Shown here one piece after another: positions 55,780 through 64,000 of a stretch of 64,000 bases of DNA. The translations under genes and the position numbers were made by a program. Numbering within the stretch: the stretch's first letter is position 1; each line of letters opens with the position of its first letter. Below the pieces are notes generated by a model. It saw only the letters and a list, made by a program, of their open reading frames with translations. It did not search any database and had not been told where the DNA came from. Source of the stretch: Amycolatopsis sp. FBCC-B4732 (GTDB lineage: Bacteria > Actinomycetota > Actinomycetes > Mycobacteriales > Pseudonocardiaceae); contig NZ_CP095376.1 of the NCBI RefSeq assembly GCF_023008405.1, forward strand, positions 186,001-250,000, in the 5' to 3' direction.

Positions 55780-57177
55780 ATGAGGAAGAGAGCGCTTTCC
55801 CGCATCCTCGGCGTGCTGGTGGCCGCGGCCCTGCCGCTGTTGCCCGCCACGCCGGCCGAAGCCGCGGTGTCCGTGGTCGAGGTCGGGGACACGCAGCTCG
55901 ACGCGGCGGCGCTGTACTTCGTCTCCTACGACGGGCTGGTGAACAACGACTCCTTCCAGCAGAGCGGCATCTTCAGCTACGCCGGCTACCAGTACGCGGC
56001 CTGGTACACCGCCGACCGCAGCGCCGTGCTCGCCCGGCGCGCCGGGTTCACCGGTGCGTGGCAGACCCTCGTGCTGCCGCACAAGCTCACCGCCGACGAC
56101 TCGCACAACGTGATCTCGATGGGGGTTTCGCCCGACGACGGCCGCCTGCACGTGGCCATGGACACCCACGGCAACCAGGTCTACTACACCGGATCCGCGG
56201 CGGGCCTGCTCTCGTCGCCGGCCTCGCACGCCTGGACGGCGTCGGCGTTCGGCCCGGTGCAGCGCACCCTGGACGGCGTCGACCTCGGCGCGATCACCTA
56301 CCCGCAGTTCGTCGTCACGCCCGAACGGAAGCTGCAGCTCAGCTACCGGACCGGCGGTTCCGGCAACGGCGTCGACGAACTCGCCGAGTACAGCGGCGGC
56401 AGCTGGCGCAAGCTCGGGCCGTGGACGTCGGCGACCGGCTCGTGGACGGCCGGCAACGGCGTGACCAGCACGACCCGCAACATGTACCTGCACGGCCTCA
56501 CCTACGGCCCCGGCGGGCGGCTGCACGCGGCGTTCACCTGGCGCGAGGGCAACACCGGCGTACTGTGCAACGCTGGCGGCCTGGCCAACCACGACACCGG
56601 GTACGTCTACAGCGACGACCGAGGCCGCACCTGGCGGACCAGTTCCGGTGCGGCCGCCGCGACCCCGGTGTCGGTGAGCACGCCGGGCACCGTCGTCGAC
56701 CCGCTCGGCGTCGACCACGGCCTGATGAACCAGGAGAGCCAGGCCGTCGACGCCGCCGGGCAGCCGCACGTCGTGATCAGCTACGTGCCCGGCCGCTTCA
56801 CCCAGTGCGTCACGAACTACTCCGCGCAGCGCAAGCAGTACGGGCGCACGTTCTTCTTGAGCCGGGCGGCCGACGGCGGCTGGACCAAACGCGAAGTGCC
56901 GGTGGCGCCGGAATCGACCCAGCGCACGAAGCTCGTGTTCGACCGCGCCGACAACGCCTACCTCGTCATGCCGTACGGCAGGATCGTCGCGGCGACCAAA
57001 GCGAGCGGGTGGACCGACTGGAAGACGGTGTACACCCCGGACCTGCGCGCCTTCGGCGAAGTCGACGTCGACGACTCGCGGCTGGCCACCGACGGCGTGA
57101 TTTCGGTGATGTACCAGCAGGTGTCGGCCGGGACGACGCCGTCGCCGATCCGGGTGGCCGACTTCCGGCTGGGCTGA
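55780..57177 (+). CDS. Secreted BNR-repeat protein
   Basis: 465 aa from ATG 55780 behind GGGAGGGAA. Signal peptide, cleavage near AEA-A (about 29). The mature part is a seven-bladed beta-propeller of the BNR_4 type (YQYAAWYTADRSAVLARR, LHVAMDTHGNQVYYTGS, YSDDRGRTW). Relatives include polysaccharide lyases of families PL24/25 and uncharacterised exported proteins. A TTGACG lies upstream (55717-55722) with a weak -10. It ends three bases before the convergent glmS stop. Confidence 0.82.
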   Translation: MRKRALSRILGVLVAAALPLLPATPAEAAVSVVEVGDTQLDAAALYFVSYDGLVNNDSFQQSGIFSYAGYQYAAWYTADRSAVLARRAGFTGAWQTLVLPHKLTADDSHNVISMGVSPDDGRLHVAMDTHGNQVYYTGSAAGLLSSPASHAWTASAFGPVQRTLDGVDLGAITYPQFVVTPERKLQLSYRTGGSGNGVDELAEYSGGSWRKLGPWTSATGSWTAGNGVTSTTRNMYLHGLTYGPGGRLHAAFTWREGNTGVLCNAGGLANHDTGYVYSDDRGRTWRTSSGAAAATPVSVSTPGTVVDPLGVDHGLMNQESQAVDAAGQPHVVISYVPGRFTQCVTNYSAQRKQYGRTFFLSRAADGGWTKREVPVAPESTQRTKLVFDRADNAYLVMPYGRIVAATKASGWTDWKTVYTPDLRAFGEVDVDDSRLATDGVISVMYQQVSAGTTPSPIRVADFRLG

Positions 57178-57180
57178 CGC

Positions 57181-59004
57181 TCACTCCACGGTGACGGACT
57201 TGGCCAGGTTGCGCGGCTTGTCGATGTCGTAGCCCAGGCTGAGCGCGGCGTGGTAGGCGAGCAGCTGCAACGGGATCGTCAGCAGGATCGGGTCGAGCTC
57301 CGGCTCGGTCTTCGGCACGACGATCCGCGGCACGTCGAGCTCGCCGAAGTCGACGTCCTCGTGCGTCACGGCCAGTACCGCGCCGCCGCGGGCCTTGATC
57401 TGCTGCACGGCGGCCAGGTTGCGCCCGGTCAGCTCGTCCGAGGGCACGATGGCGACGGTCGGGAGCGCCGCGTCGATCAGGGCGAGCGGGCCGTGCTTGA
57501 GCTCGGACGTCTGGTACGCCTCGGCGTGGCGGTAGGAGATCTCCTTGAACTTCTGCGCGCCCTCGCGCGCCACCGGGTAACCCCGGACGCGGCCGACGAA
57601 GAACAGGCTGTTCGCGGTGGCGACTTCCTTCGCGTGCTCGGCGATGCGCGGTTCCTCGTCCAAAATGGACTTGATCTGGCCGGGCATCGCGCGCAGCGCG
57701 TCGATGATCCGCTGACCGTCCGCGTTGGACAGGTCGCGGACCCGGCCGAGCGCGAGCGCGATCAGGGCGAAGCCGATCGCCATGTTGGTCAGCGCCTTGG
57801 TCGACGCGACTGCGATTTCGGGACCGGCGTGCAGGTACACGCCGCCGTCGCAGGCGCGGGCGATGGTCGAGCCGACGACGTTGACCAGGCCGACCACTCG
57901 GCCGCCCTTGCGCTTGATCTCCTCGACGGCGAAAGCGGTGTCGATCGTCTCGCCGGACTGGCTGACCGCGATGTAGAGCGTGTCGGCTTCGACGATCGGG
58001 TTGCGGTAGCGGAACTCCGACGCGGCTTCGGCGTCGGCGGGGATCCGTGCCAGCTCCTCGATCATCGTCGCGCCGACCTGGCCGGCGTAGTAGGCGGAAC
58101 CGCAGCCGAGGATCTTCACCCGGCTGAAGCCGCGCAGCTCCCGGGGCGTCAGGTTGAGCCCGTCGAGGCGCGCGACGCCGAACCGGTCGTCGAGCCGGCC
58201 GCGGATGATCCGCTCCACGGATTCCGGCTGCTCCTGGATTTCCTTGGCCATGTAGTGCGGGTAGCCGCCCAGGTCGAGGTCTTCGGCGGCGATGTCGATC
58301 TCGGTGGCCGGCTTGGTGGTGTCGCTCTCGTCGACGGTGAAGGTCCGGTAGCCGGTGGCGAAGACGGTCGCGAACTCGCCGTCGTCGAGGTGCGCGACCT
58401 GCGAGGTGTGCCGGACGAGCGCGGCGAGGTCGCTGGCGATGAACATCTCGCGCTCGCCGACCCCGATGATCAGCGGCGAGCCGTTGCGCGCGATGACCAG
58501 CCGGTCCGGGTATTCGCTGTCGGTGACGGCGATCGCGTACGTGCCGGTGATCCGGGAGACGGCTTCGACGACGGCGTCTTCGAGGGTGCCGGCGCCGGAG
58601 CGGGCGATCAGGTGGGCCAGGACCTCGCTGTCGGTCTCGGACGTCAGGGTGACCCCGGCGTCGGCGAGCTGGGCGCGCAGGGCGTCGGCGTTGTCGATGA
58701 TCCCGTTGTGGACGACGCAGACGCGGCCGTCCTCGGAGGTGTGGGGGTGGGCGTTCGCCTCGGACGCGGGACCGTGGGTGGCCCACCGCGTGTGCCCGAT
58801 GCCGACCTTCCCGGTCAGGCGCTTGGGCAGCGCCGCGGCGAGGTTGCGGACCCGCCCGACGACCCGGTGCACCTGGGCGGTGCCCTTGGCGCCGAGCACG
58901 GCGATCCCGGCCGAGTCGTAGCCGCGGTACTCCAGCCGCGTCAGGCCTTCGAGCAGGATGGGGGCGGCGTTCTGGCCGCCGATGTAGCCGACGATTCCGC
59001 ACAT
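57181..59004 (-). CDS. glmS: Glutamine-fructose-6-phosphate aminotransferase
   Basis: 607 aa from ATG 59004 with AGAGG upstream. N-terminal class II glutaminase begins MCGIVGYIGG with Cys 1 as nucleophile; two SIS domains follow (SQSGETIDTA, EISYRHAEAYQTSELKHGPL) and the C-terminus ends KSVTVE as in all GlmS. Makes glucosamine-6-phosphate for peptidoglycan and aminosugar synthesis. Full length and intact. Confidence 0.97.
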   Translation of the reverse strand: MCGIVGYIGGQNAAPILLEGLTRLEYRGYDSAGIAVLGAKGTAQVHRVVGRVRNLAAALPKRLTGKVGIGHTRWATHGPASEANAHPHTSEDGRVCVVHNGIIDNADALRAQLADAGVTLTSETDSEVLAHLIARSGAGTLEDAVVEAVSRITGTYAIAVTDSEYPDRLVIARNGSPLIIGVGEREMFIASDLAALVRHTSQVAHLDDGEFATVFATGYRTFTVDESDTTKPATEIDIAAEDLDLGGYPHYMAKEIQEQPESVERIIRGRLDDRFGVARLDGLNLTPRELRGFSRVKILGCGSAYYAGQVGATMIEELARIPADAEAASEFRYRNPIVEADTLYIAVSQSGETIDTAFAVEEIKRKGGRVVGLVNVVGSTIARACDGGVYLHAGPEIAVASTKALTNMAIGFALIALALGRVRDLSNADGQRIIDALRAMPGQIKSILDEEPRIAEHAKEVATANSLFFVGRVRGYPVAREGAQKFKEISYRHAEAYQTSELKHGPLALIDAALPTVAIVPSDELTGRNLAAVQQIKARGGAVLAVTHEDVDFGELDVPRIVVPKTEPELDPILLTIPLQLLAYHAALSLGYDIDKPRNLAKSVTVE

Positions 59005-59016
59005 GGCGAACCTCTT

Positions 59017-59289
59017 CTAGCTGTAGACGATGCGGCGCAGCTGCCGCTCGGACAACGCGGGCGCGGCGACGAGGCGCCCGCGGAGCTCGGCGGCGATGAG
59101 CGGGAAGATCTCGGGGTTCTTCCGCCCTTCGGCCTGCAGCTCGGTGTGCCGTCGCCGGACGTAGGCCTCGGTGGGCGTCCGGTAGAAGGCGAGGACGTCG
59201 TCGACGACCCGCGCGGCGACCCCGGGCGGGAGCCCGGTGGACGCGGCGACGCGATCGACGATCTCGGTGTCCGGCACGTCGGCCATCAT
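59017..59289 (-). CDS. 90-aa protein downstream of dapA-like gene
   Basis: Starts at ATG 59289 (ATG 59286 is equally possible), overlapping the dapA-like stop in an ATGATG run. The sequence has a helical N-terminal part (DTEIVDRVAASTGLPPGVAARVVDDVL), then FYRTPTEAYVRRRH and an Arg/Ala-rich end (ERQLRRIVYS). No signal peptide or known motif. It could be a small partner or regulator of the aldolase. I do not recognise it, but the reading frame and overlap make it a credible gene. Confidence 0.75.
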   Translation of the reverse strand: MMADVPDTEIVDRVAASTGLPPGVAARVVDDVLAFYRTPTEAYVRRRHTELQAEGRKNPEIFPLIAAELRGRLVAAPALSERQLRRIVYS

Positions 59290-60164
59290 GCACTGCTTGG
59301 ATGGCGAAACCCAAATTCTTGCCCGAAATCGGGCAAGTTTGCTTCGATCAAGGGGAGACGCACGGTCGCGTGCGGGAGGATCCCCAGCTCCACCAGGGCG
59401 GCCTTGGCCATCGCGGTGCCGGGGCCGGCGTGCATGACGGCGTCGATCACCGGGTTGAGCGCGTGCTGGATCCGGCGCGCCGACGCCAGGTCGCCGGCGC
59501 GCACCGCGCGGATGAGGTCCGCGGTGCGGTCCGGCACGACGTTGCCCACCACGCTGACCAGGCCCGCCGCGCCGCACGCGAGGTACGGGAGGTTCAGCTC
59601 GTCGATGCCGCAGTAGTACGCCAGCGACGTGCGGGCCAGCACGGTCATCGCTTCGAAGAGGTCGCCCTTGGCGTCCTTCACCGCGCGGACGCGGGGGTGG
59701 CCGGCGAGCTCGACCAGGGTCTCCGGCGCCATGGCGATGCCGGCCCGCGCGGGGACGTCGTAGAGCATCACCGGCAGCTCGGTGGCGTCGGCGACCGCGA
59801 AGCAGTGGGCGAGCACGCCCGCCTGCGTCGGCCGCGAGTAGTAGGGGCAGACGAGCAGCAGCCCGCCGGCGCCGGCCGCCTCGGCGTCGCGGGCGCGGCG
59901 GACGCTCTCGGCGGTGTCGTGGGTGCCGACCCCGGCGATCACGGTCGCTTGGCCGCGGGTCCGGGCCACCACGCTCCGGACGAGCCCGGCCGACTCGGTC
60001 GCGCTCAAGGTCGGGGCTTCGCCGGTGGTCCCGCCGACGACCAGGCCGTCGGCCCCGCCGGCGAGCAGGTGGTCGACGAGCCGGGTGAGGCCGGGTTCGC
60101 TGAGCGTGCCGCCGGGCCCCATCGGGGTGACCATCGCGACGAGGTTGGCGCCGAAGTCCGTCAT
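59286..60164 (-). CDS. Dihydrodipicolinate synthase/N-acetylneuraminate lyase family aldolase
   Basis: 292 aa from ATG 60164. A TIM barrel with GGTTGEAPTLS, CPYYSRPTQ with the catalytic Tyr and AVKDAKGD with the Schiff-base Lys. It could be a dapA paralogue of lysine synthesis, but the divergent LysR regulator and lack of other lysine genes point to a catabolic 2-keto acid aldolase. Co-transcribed with the 90-aa gene. Confidence 0.88.
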   Translation of the reverse strand: MTDFGANLVAMVTPMGPGGTLSEPGLTRLVDHLLAGGADGLVVGGTTGEAPTLSATESAGLVRSVVARTRGQATVIAGVGTHDTAESVRRARDAEAAGAGGLLLVCPYYSRPTQAGVLAHCFAVADATELPVMLYDVPARAGIAMAPETLVELAGHPRVRAVKDAKGDLFEAMTVLARTSLAYYCGIDELNLPYLACGAAGLVSVVGNVVPDRTADLIRAVRAGDLASARRIQHALNPVIDAVMHAGPGTAMAKAALVELGILPHATVRLPLIEANLPDFGQEFGFRHPSSA

Positions 60165-60237
60165 GGCGTCGACCCTGCCCGCGGTGAATGCTGCGGTCCA
60201 GCGATGCTTTTTTGCCGGTACTGCGTAGCCTGGCTTC

Positions 60238-61143
60238 ATGATCGAGGTCGGTGCACTGCGGGCGCTGCGTGCGGTGGCGGCGCTCGGCACGCTGGCGAAA
60301 GCGGCCGATGAGCTGGGGTTCACGGCGTCGGCGGTGTCGCAGCAGCTCAAGCGCCTGGAACGGCAGGTGGGCCTGCCGGTCCTCGCCCCGGCGGGCCGCG
60401 GCGTCGTGCTGACCCCGGCCGGCCAGGCGATCGCCGACTCGGCGCCGGAGGTGTTCCAGGCACTGGAGCGCTGCGCCGAAGCGGCCCGATCGGTGTCGGA
60501 GGGCGCGCCCCGCGGCACGCTGCGCGTGGCCGCCTTCTCGACCGGCATCCGCGGCCTGCTCGCCCCGGCACTCGGCCGGTTGTCCGCGCGGTGCCCGGAG
60601 TTGCGCCTCGACATCACCGAGCAGGACCCGGACCAGGCCCTGCGCAGCGTCGACGCGGGGACGGCCGACCTCGCCCTGATCCACGACGCCGACGGCCTGC
60701 CGGCCGTGCTCCCGCCGTCGTTGACGCAGCGGCACGCGCACACCGACGTCGGCGACGTGGTGCTGAGCCGCCACCACCCGCTGGCGGCGGTGGACCGGCC
60801 GCTCGGTGCGGAGCTCGCGGGCCACGCGTGGGTGACGAGCCCGCCGGGAACCGTGTGCCACCAGTGGTTCCGGCGCCTGTTCGAGACGGTGCCGGAGGTC
60901 CGCCACCTGGTCGACGACTTCGCGACGCAGCTGTCATTGGTGGCGGCGGGCGAGGTGATCGCGCTGATCCCGAGGCTGGCCCGGCCGCCGTTGGGGGAGG
61001 AGCTCGTGTCACGGCCGTTGCGGCGCCCGCCGAAGCGGGAGGTGCACGCGGCTTGGCGGCGAAGCGCGGACACGAGCCCGGCGATCCGGGCGGTGCTGGC
61101 GGAGGTGGTTACTCGGCCTTCTCCTCCGGAGCACGCCGGCTGA
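60238..61143 (+). CDS. LysR-family regulator
   Basis: 301 aa from ATG 60238. N-terminal winged helix ALRALRAVAALGTLAKAADELGFTASAVSQQLKRLE, C-terminal periplasmic-binding-like effector domain. Divergent from the aldolase gene (73 bp gap), the classical layout for control of the neighbour. Its 3' end overlaps the convergent membrane-protein gene by 35 bp. Confidence 0.94.
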   Translation: MIEVGALRALRAVAALGTLAKAADELGFTASAVSQQLKRLERQVGLPVLAPAGRGVVLTPAGQAIADSAPEVFQALERCAEAARSVSEGAPRGTLRVAAFSTGIRGLLAPALGRLSARCPELRLDITEQDPDQALRSVDAGTADLALIHDADGLPAVLPPSLTQRHAHTDVGDVVLSRHHPLAAVDRPLGAELAGHAWVTSPPGTVCHQWFRRLFETVPEVRHLVDDFATQLSLVAAGEVIALIPRLARPPLGEELVSRPLRRPPKREVHAAWRRSADTSPAIRAVLAEVVTRPSPPEHAG

Positions 61144-61519
61144 AGAGCGGGCCCGCCGCGCGCCCCGTCACGAAGATCGCGACCACCGAAACCGCACCCG
61201 CGCCGAGCGCGACGCTGGCCTGCGTCGGTGCGCCGTGCCCGATGAACTGAGCGGCGATCAGGGCGAAGACGACGAGCGCGCCGAACCCGAGCAACGCCGA
61301 AGCCGCCCGGAAGCCGAACCAGGCCCACTCCAGCCGTCTCCGGTGCCGGGCTTCGACGACCTCCGCGTCGTGCCGTTGCCCGAGCCGCAGCTCGACCAGC
61401 TTCAGGACCCGATCGGCGCTGTCGGGTTGTTCCTTGTAGAGGTCACGCACGTGTTCGAGCACCCGCATGCCCAGCCACTCGTCGACCAGCGAAGAGCCCG
61501 ACGTGGTCTGTTCGGTCAT
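61109..61519 (-). CDS. Small membrane protein
   Basis: 136 aa from ATG 61519. Cytoplasmic first half with WLGMRVLEHVRDLYKEQPDSADRVLKLVELR, then two membrane helices (about 70-91 and 98-118) and a short charged tail. The start overlaps the stop of the sigma-like gene (ATGA), a pattern also seen with anti-sigma partners. No anti-sigma zinc motif is visible, so the role is open. Confidence 0.8.
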   Translation of the reverse strand: MTEQTTSGSSLVDEWLGMRVLEHVRDLYKEQPDSADRVLKLVELRLGQRHDAEVVEARHRRRLEWAWFGFRAASALLGFGALVVFALIAAQFIGHGAPTQASVALGAGAVSVVAIFVTGRAAGPLFSRRAPEEKAE

Positions 61520-62265
61520 CGTCGGTCCCCTGCTTCCGGCGCGAGGGCGGCGTGCTCCGAAACGACCAGGGCGAACTCGCCGAGAACGTCCCGGGTGGCA
61601 CCGGTGACGTCCCGGCAGGCGGCCACGACATCGGTCGCCGGGTGGTGCCGCGGTGGTGGCACCAGGCCGAACGCGCGGGCGAGAGCACGTACCCAGCCGC
61701 GCCGGGGTTCCGGTGGGGCTTCTTCCCGGGCTGCCTTGCGGAGCAGGAGGGCGGCCTCGAGGTCGTCGCGCGCGGTGCGCCGGCCACGGCGGGGCCCGGG
61801 CACGCCGGAAGTCGACAGCCGCCAGATCTTCTTGAACAGCCGCGCTCTGGTCGGGCCGATCGCGCCGGCTGGGATCTCGGTGTAGCGCGCGACATCGGCG
61901 TAACCGGAGCCGCCGCGCAAGATGACCAGGAGCAGGTGCCGCTCGGTCACCGACAAACTGCTCAAGGTCCGGTCGACTTCGGAATACCGGCCTGCCGGGT
62001 ACTCCCGCACCGCCCGCAGCACCCAAGCGATCAGCGAGTCCTCGTCGTCGATGCGGTGCACCTCCCGGCGCAAGCGGGCGGGTACGTCCGCCGCGATCGA
62101 TTCGCCGGTCGGGGGATCGATCCCCGCGCCTCGAACCAGCGTCGTCAAGAACGGTTCGACCATGGCCAGGAGGTCCGACCAAGCGGCTTCGTCGCCGTCG
62201 CGGGCGGCGGCCAGCAGTGCCGAAGTGCGCTCCCGGCCGGCCTGTTCCCGCCACTGCGGCGTCAC
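61516..62265 (-). CDS. Sigma-70-like (ECF-type) protein
   Basis: 249 aa from GTG 62265; GTG 62289 or earlier starts are possible and no RBS decides. Region 2-like WSDLLAMVEPFLTTLVRGAG is followed by a region 4-like helix-turn-helix (LSSLSVTERHLLLVILRGGSGYADVARYTEIPAGAIGPTRARLFKKIW). An additional C-terminal about 90 residues are basic and unlike normal ECF factors. Likely an atypical ECF sigma factor working with the overlapping membrane protein. Confidence 0.68.
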   Translation of the reverse strand: MTPQWREQAGRERTSALLAAARDGDEAAWSDLLAMVEPFLTTLVRGAGIDPPTGESIAADVPARLRREVHRIDDEDSLIAWVLRAVREYPAGRYSEVDRTLSSLSVTERHLLLVILRGGSGYADVARYTEIPAGAIGPTRARLFKKIWRLSTSGVPGPRRGRRTARDDLEAALLLRKAAREEAPPEPRRGWVRALARAFGLVPPPRHHPATDVVAACRDVTGATRDVLGEFALVVSEHAALAPEAGDRR

Positions 62266-62452
62266 TGAGGTCCGGCCGGGTTCGTCCACCTTCCCACTGT
62301 CGCCGTGGCCGTCCCGCCCGGCAAGGGGCCGGTCCGGTGACCGACGCCTGGCACGGCGGCGCGGAAGCGGGCTAAGCTCGCCGGCGAACGGGTGCGGCGT
62401 CGGAACGCCCGTTCGGCGACTTCCCTTGGCGCACCAAGCGGAGGAGTGCGCC

Positions 62453-62929
62453 TTGCCCACGTTCGCCGGGATGAGCCTGCCGGTCGCCAGTCTCGATCGC
62501 TCGCTTCCCTTCTACGAATCCCTCGGGTTCACCACCGAAGTCCGCAACGGCCGGTTCGCGCTGCTGCGGCTCGGGGCCGGCACCCTCGGGCTCCTCGAGC
62601 TCGGTGACGCCGTCGAACGGGACAGTGGCCGGCTGCGGGCGTTCGTCCAGGTCGAGCTGCTCGCCGACGACCTCGACGAGCTGTACGCCGACTTCATCGC
62701 CCGCGGGGTGCCCGTTTCCGGGCCGCCCCGGGACCGCGGATTCGAACGGCAGCTCCAGCTGCGGGACCCGGACGGCTTCACCGTCGAGTTCGCCGACCGC
62801 AGCCCGCGCCAGTCAGGGGCCGGAGGTCGGCCGCCGGGTTCGGGAGGCCCTGTGCTCTTGACGTACGATTCCGGCACCGGCGGGAGGGGGCAGGGGTGTT
62901 CGGTCGGAAGAAGAGACTCGACGATCTGA
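62453..62929 (+). CDS. VOC-family (glyoxalase/dioxygenase-like) protein
   Basis: 158 aa from TTG 62453 with GGAGGAG upstream. A single VOC module: SLDRSLPFYESLGFTTEV, DPDGFTVEFAD with a metal-ligand-type Glu. The expected end is around residue 122. The extra about 35 residues are Gly/Arg-rich and overlap the next gene by 34 bp, so a lost stop or frameshift may have extended it. Substrate unknown. Confidence 0.78.
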   Translation: MPTFAGMSLPVASLDRSLPFYESLGFTTEVRNGRFALLRLGAGTLGLLELGDAVERDSGRLRAFVQVELLADDLDELYADFIARGVPVSGPPRDRGFERQLQLRDPDGFTVEFADRSPRQSGAGGRPPGSGGPVLLTYDSGTGGRGQGCSVGRRDSTI

Positions 62930-63342
62930 ACGATCTGATGGCGCAGCTGAGGCCCGACCTGAGCCGGGAATCGCTCGGCGTCGGCCCCGATTTCCCGGGC
63001 GTCGCCCCGAACCCGCTCCTGAGCGGTGGTGCGCGGAATCGCACCGCGGAACTGCGTGCGGGGGTGCTCGCGCTCGGCGTTCTCGTCGACTGGCGGGAGG
63101 TCAACAGCAATCCCCGCGTGGTCCTGATGTTCGACGTGGAGACCGCCGACGGCCTCTCGTTCCGCGGTATCGCGGACGAAGACCTCACGCTCACCGAGTT
63201 CACCCGGCTCGCCCCGGGACAGACGTGGCCCGTGCGCTACCGGCCGGCCGTCATGGACCACTACGTCGCCCTTGCCCGGGACGCGGATCCCGCCCACGTG
63301 CAGCAGCTTTCCGATCGGATCGCCGGCCGCAAGCGGACCTGA
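62896..63342 (+). CDS. Hypothetical protein
   Basis: 148 aa from GTG 62896 behind a strong G-rich RBS (GGGAGGGGGCAGGGG). No signal peptide or membrane segment. N-terminal MFGRKKRLDDLNDLMAQLRPDL, a central beta-rich part (VNSNPRVVLMFDVETADG) and LAPGQTWPVRYRPAVMDHY. I do not recognise the family; the arrangement resembles a small soluble domain with a helical N-terminal hairpin. Confidence 0.75.
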   Translation: MFGRKKRLDDLNDLMAQLRPDLSRESLGVGPDFPGVAPNPLLSGGARNRTAELRAGVLALGVLVDWREVNSNPRVVLMFDVETADGLSFRGIADEDLTLTEFTRLAPGQTWPVRYRPAVMDHYVALARDADPAHVQQLSDRIAGRKRT

Positions 63343-63379
63343 CCCCGGGTGACGGCGCGGGAGCTTTGTCCCCCACGTC

Positions 63380-63724
63380 CTAACCGTGCGCGGTGATGGC
63401 CGCTTCGGCGCTCGGGTACGTCGGGAAGAAGTCCGCCAGCCCGATCAGGCCGAACGTCCGGCTGAGCCGGGCGGGGACGGCCGCCAGCGCCACGCCGGCA
63501 CCCGCCGTCTCGGCGACGTTGCGGGCCGCGATCAGGGCGGAAATGCCGCTGGAGTCGCAGAACGTCACGCCGGCCAGGTCGATCACCAGCAGCTGCCCGC
63601 GGTCCAGGGGCGCGGAGGCGATCGCGGCGCGGAGGCGGGGTGCCGTCGCCACGTCGAGCTCGCCTTCGACCGTGACCACCGGGCCGGATGCGGTGGTCCG
63701 GGAGGTGGTCGAAAACTGGGTCAC
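63380..63724 (-). CDS. STAS-domain anti-sigma factor antagonist
   Basis: 114 aa from GTG 63724, overlapping the PP2C gene. STAS fold with the phosphoacceptor motif FCDSSGISAL. Such proteins are phosphorylated by a serine kinase and reactivated by a PP2C phosphatase, releasing a sigma factor. The phosphatase is the neighbour; the kinase must lie elsewhere. Confidence 0.92.
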   Translation of the reverse strand: MTQFSTTSRTTASGPVVTVEGELDVATAPRLRAAIASAPLDRGQLLVIDLAGVTFCDSSGISALIAARNVAETAGAGVALAAVPARLSRTFGLIGLADFFPTYPSAEAAITAHG

Positions 63725-64000
63725 GATGGATCGCCTCCGGGGAGCGGGATGCTCAGCGCGAGCAGCGCGGTGTCGTCGTCGACGCCGTCGCCGAAGCCGG
63801 CGAGCAGCTCGGTCACGGCCGCGACGACCGCCGGTGCGGTGGTGGGCGCGCGGCCGGTCAGGTACGCCTGCAGCTGCTCCCCGCTGTAGCGGGTGCGGCC
63901 GTGGGTGCGGGCTTCGGTCAGCCCGTCGCTGTAGAGGAGCAGGGTGTCGCCCGGCGCCAGCCGGACGTCCACGGTGGCGAAGCGCGCCTGCGGGAACGCG
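63721..64000 (-). CDS. PP2C/SpoIIE-type phosphatase (start outside window)
   Basis: Only the last 93 codons lie in the window; the rest extends past 64000. RLAPGDTLLLYSDGLTEART and the later DDDTALLAL are hallmark metal-binding motifs of the SpoIIE/RsbU phosphatase domain. Expected to dephosphorylate the STAS protein encoded behind it in the same operon (GTGA overlap). Confidence 0.93.
   Translation of the reverse strand, partial: AFPQARFATVDVRLAPGDTLLLYSDGLTEARTHGRTRYSGEQLQAYLTGRAPTTAPAVVAAVTELLAGFGDGVDDDTALLALSIPLPGGDPS

Overview
High-GC actinobacterial chromosome, most likely Pseudonocardiaceae and plausibly Amycolatopsis. This is an inference from strong G/C third-position codon use, a modular type I polyketide synthase (PKS) cluster, a conservon, a split imuA'-imuB / dnaE2 mutasome and many GTG/TTG starts with GTGA or ATGA overlaps. 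No rRNA, tRNA, CRISPR array, insertion sequence or phage was seen.

1-20149 is the 3' end of a macrolide-type PKS cluster: the last three modules (one on a gene cut by the left edge, two on a 3592-aa protein ending in a thioesterase), then three cytochrome P450s and a type II thioesterase joined by 4-bp overlaps. Every module is KS-AT-DH-KR-ACP and the AT motifs read malonyl, malonyl, methylmalonyl. The carboxyl end of the product is therefore predicted to be a 2-methyl-2,4,6-trienoyl ester or acid, tailored by up to three P450s.

20155-23404 holds two paralogous secreted PKD-type proteins between hairpins. 23562-28009 is a conservon (kinase-like protein, roadblock, DUF742, small GTPase) followed by an MHYT membrane protein. 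28021-30316 has a hotdog thioesterase, an SDR, a ferritin-like protein and a decayed deazaflavin-type reductase. 30323-35603 is a minus-strand operon: GntR/YtrA regulator, ABC ATPase, permease and two secreted alpha/beta-hydrolases, one of them a two-domain fusion with a dead first domain.

35821-44105: a secreted TAP-like peptidase, a 57-codon unrecognised small gene, then imuA', imuB and dnaE2 with a LexA-type SOS box before imuA' and another before dnaE2. A coarse minisatellite lies between imuA' and imuB. 44133-48139: a secreted glycoside hydrolase behind a CebR-like palindrome, a divergent MarR/SRPBCC pair, and a decay zone holding a methyltransferase pseudogene and a sugar-permease fragment.

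48135-55691 is an oxidative-metabolism region: LLM flavin enzyme and aldo/keto reductase divergent from TetR-P450-PNPOx-like, then a self-contained P450-TetR-ferredoxin-ferredoxin reductase operon behind a perfect 9-4-9 palindrome. 55780-64000: a secreted BNR protein, glmS, a dapA-like operon with divergent LysR, a sigma-like/membrane protein pair, a VOC protein, and an STAS/PP2C pair running off the right edge.
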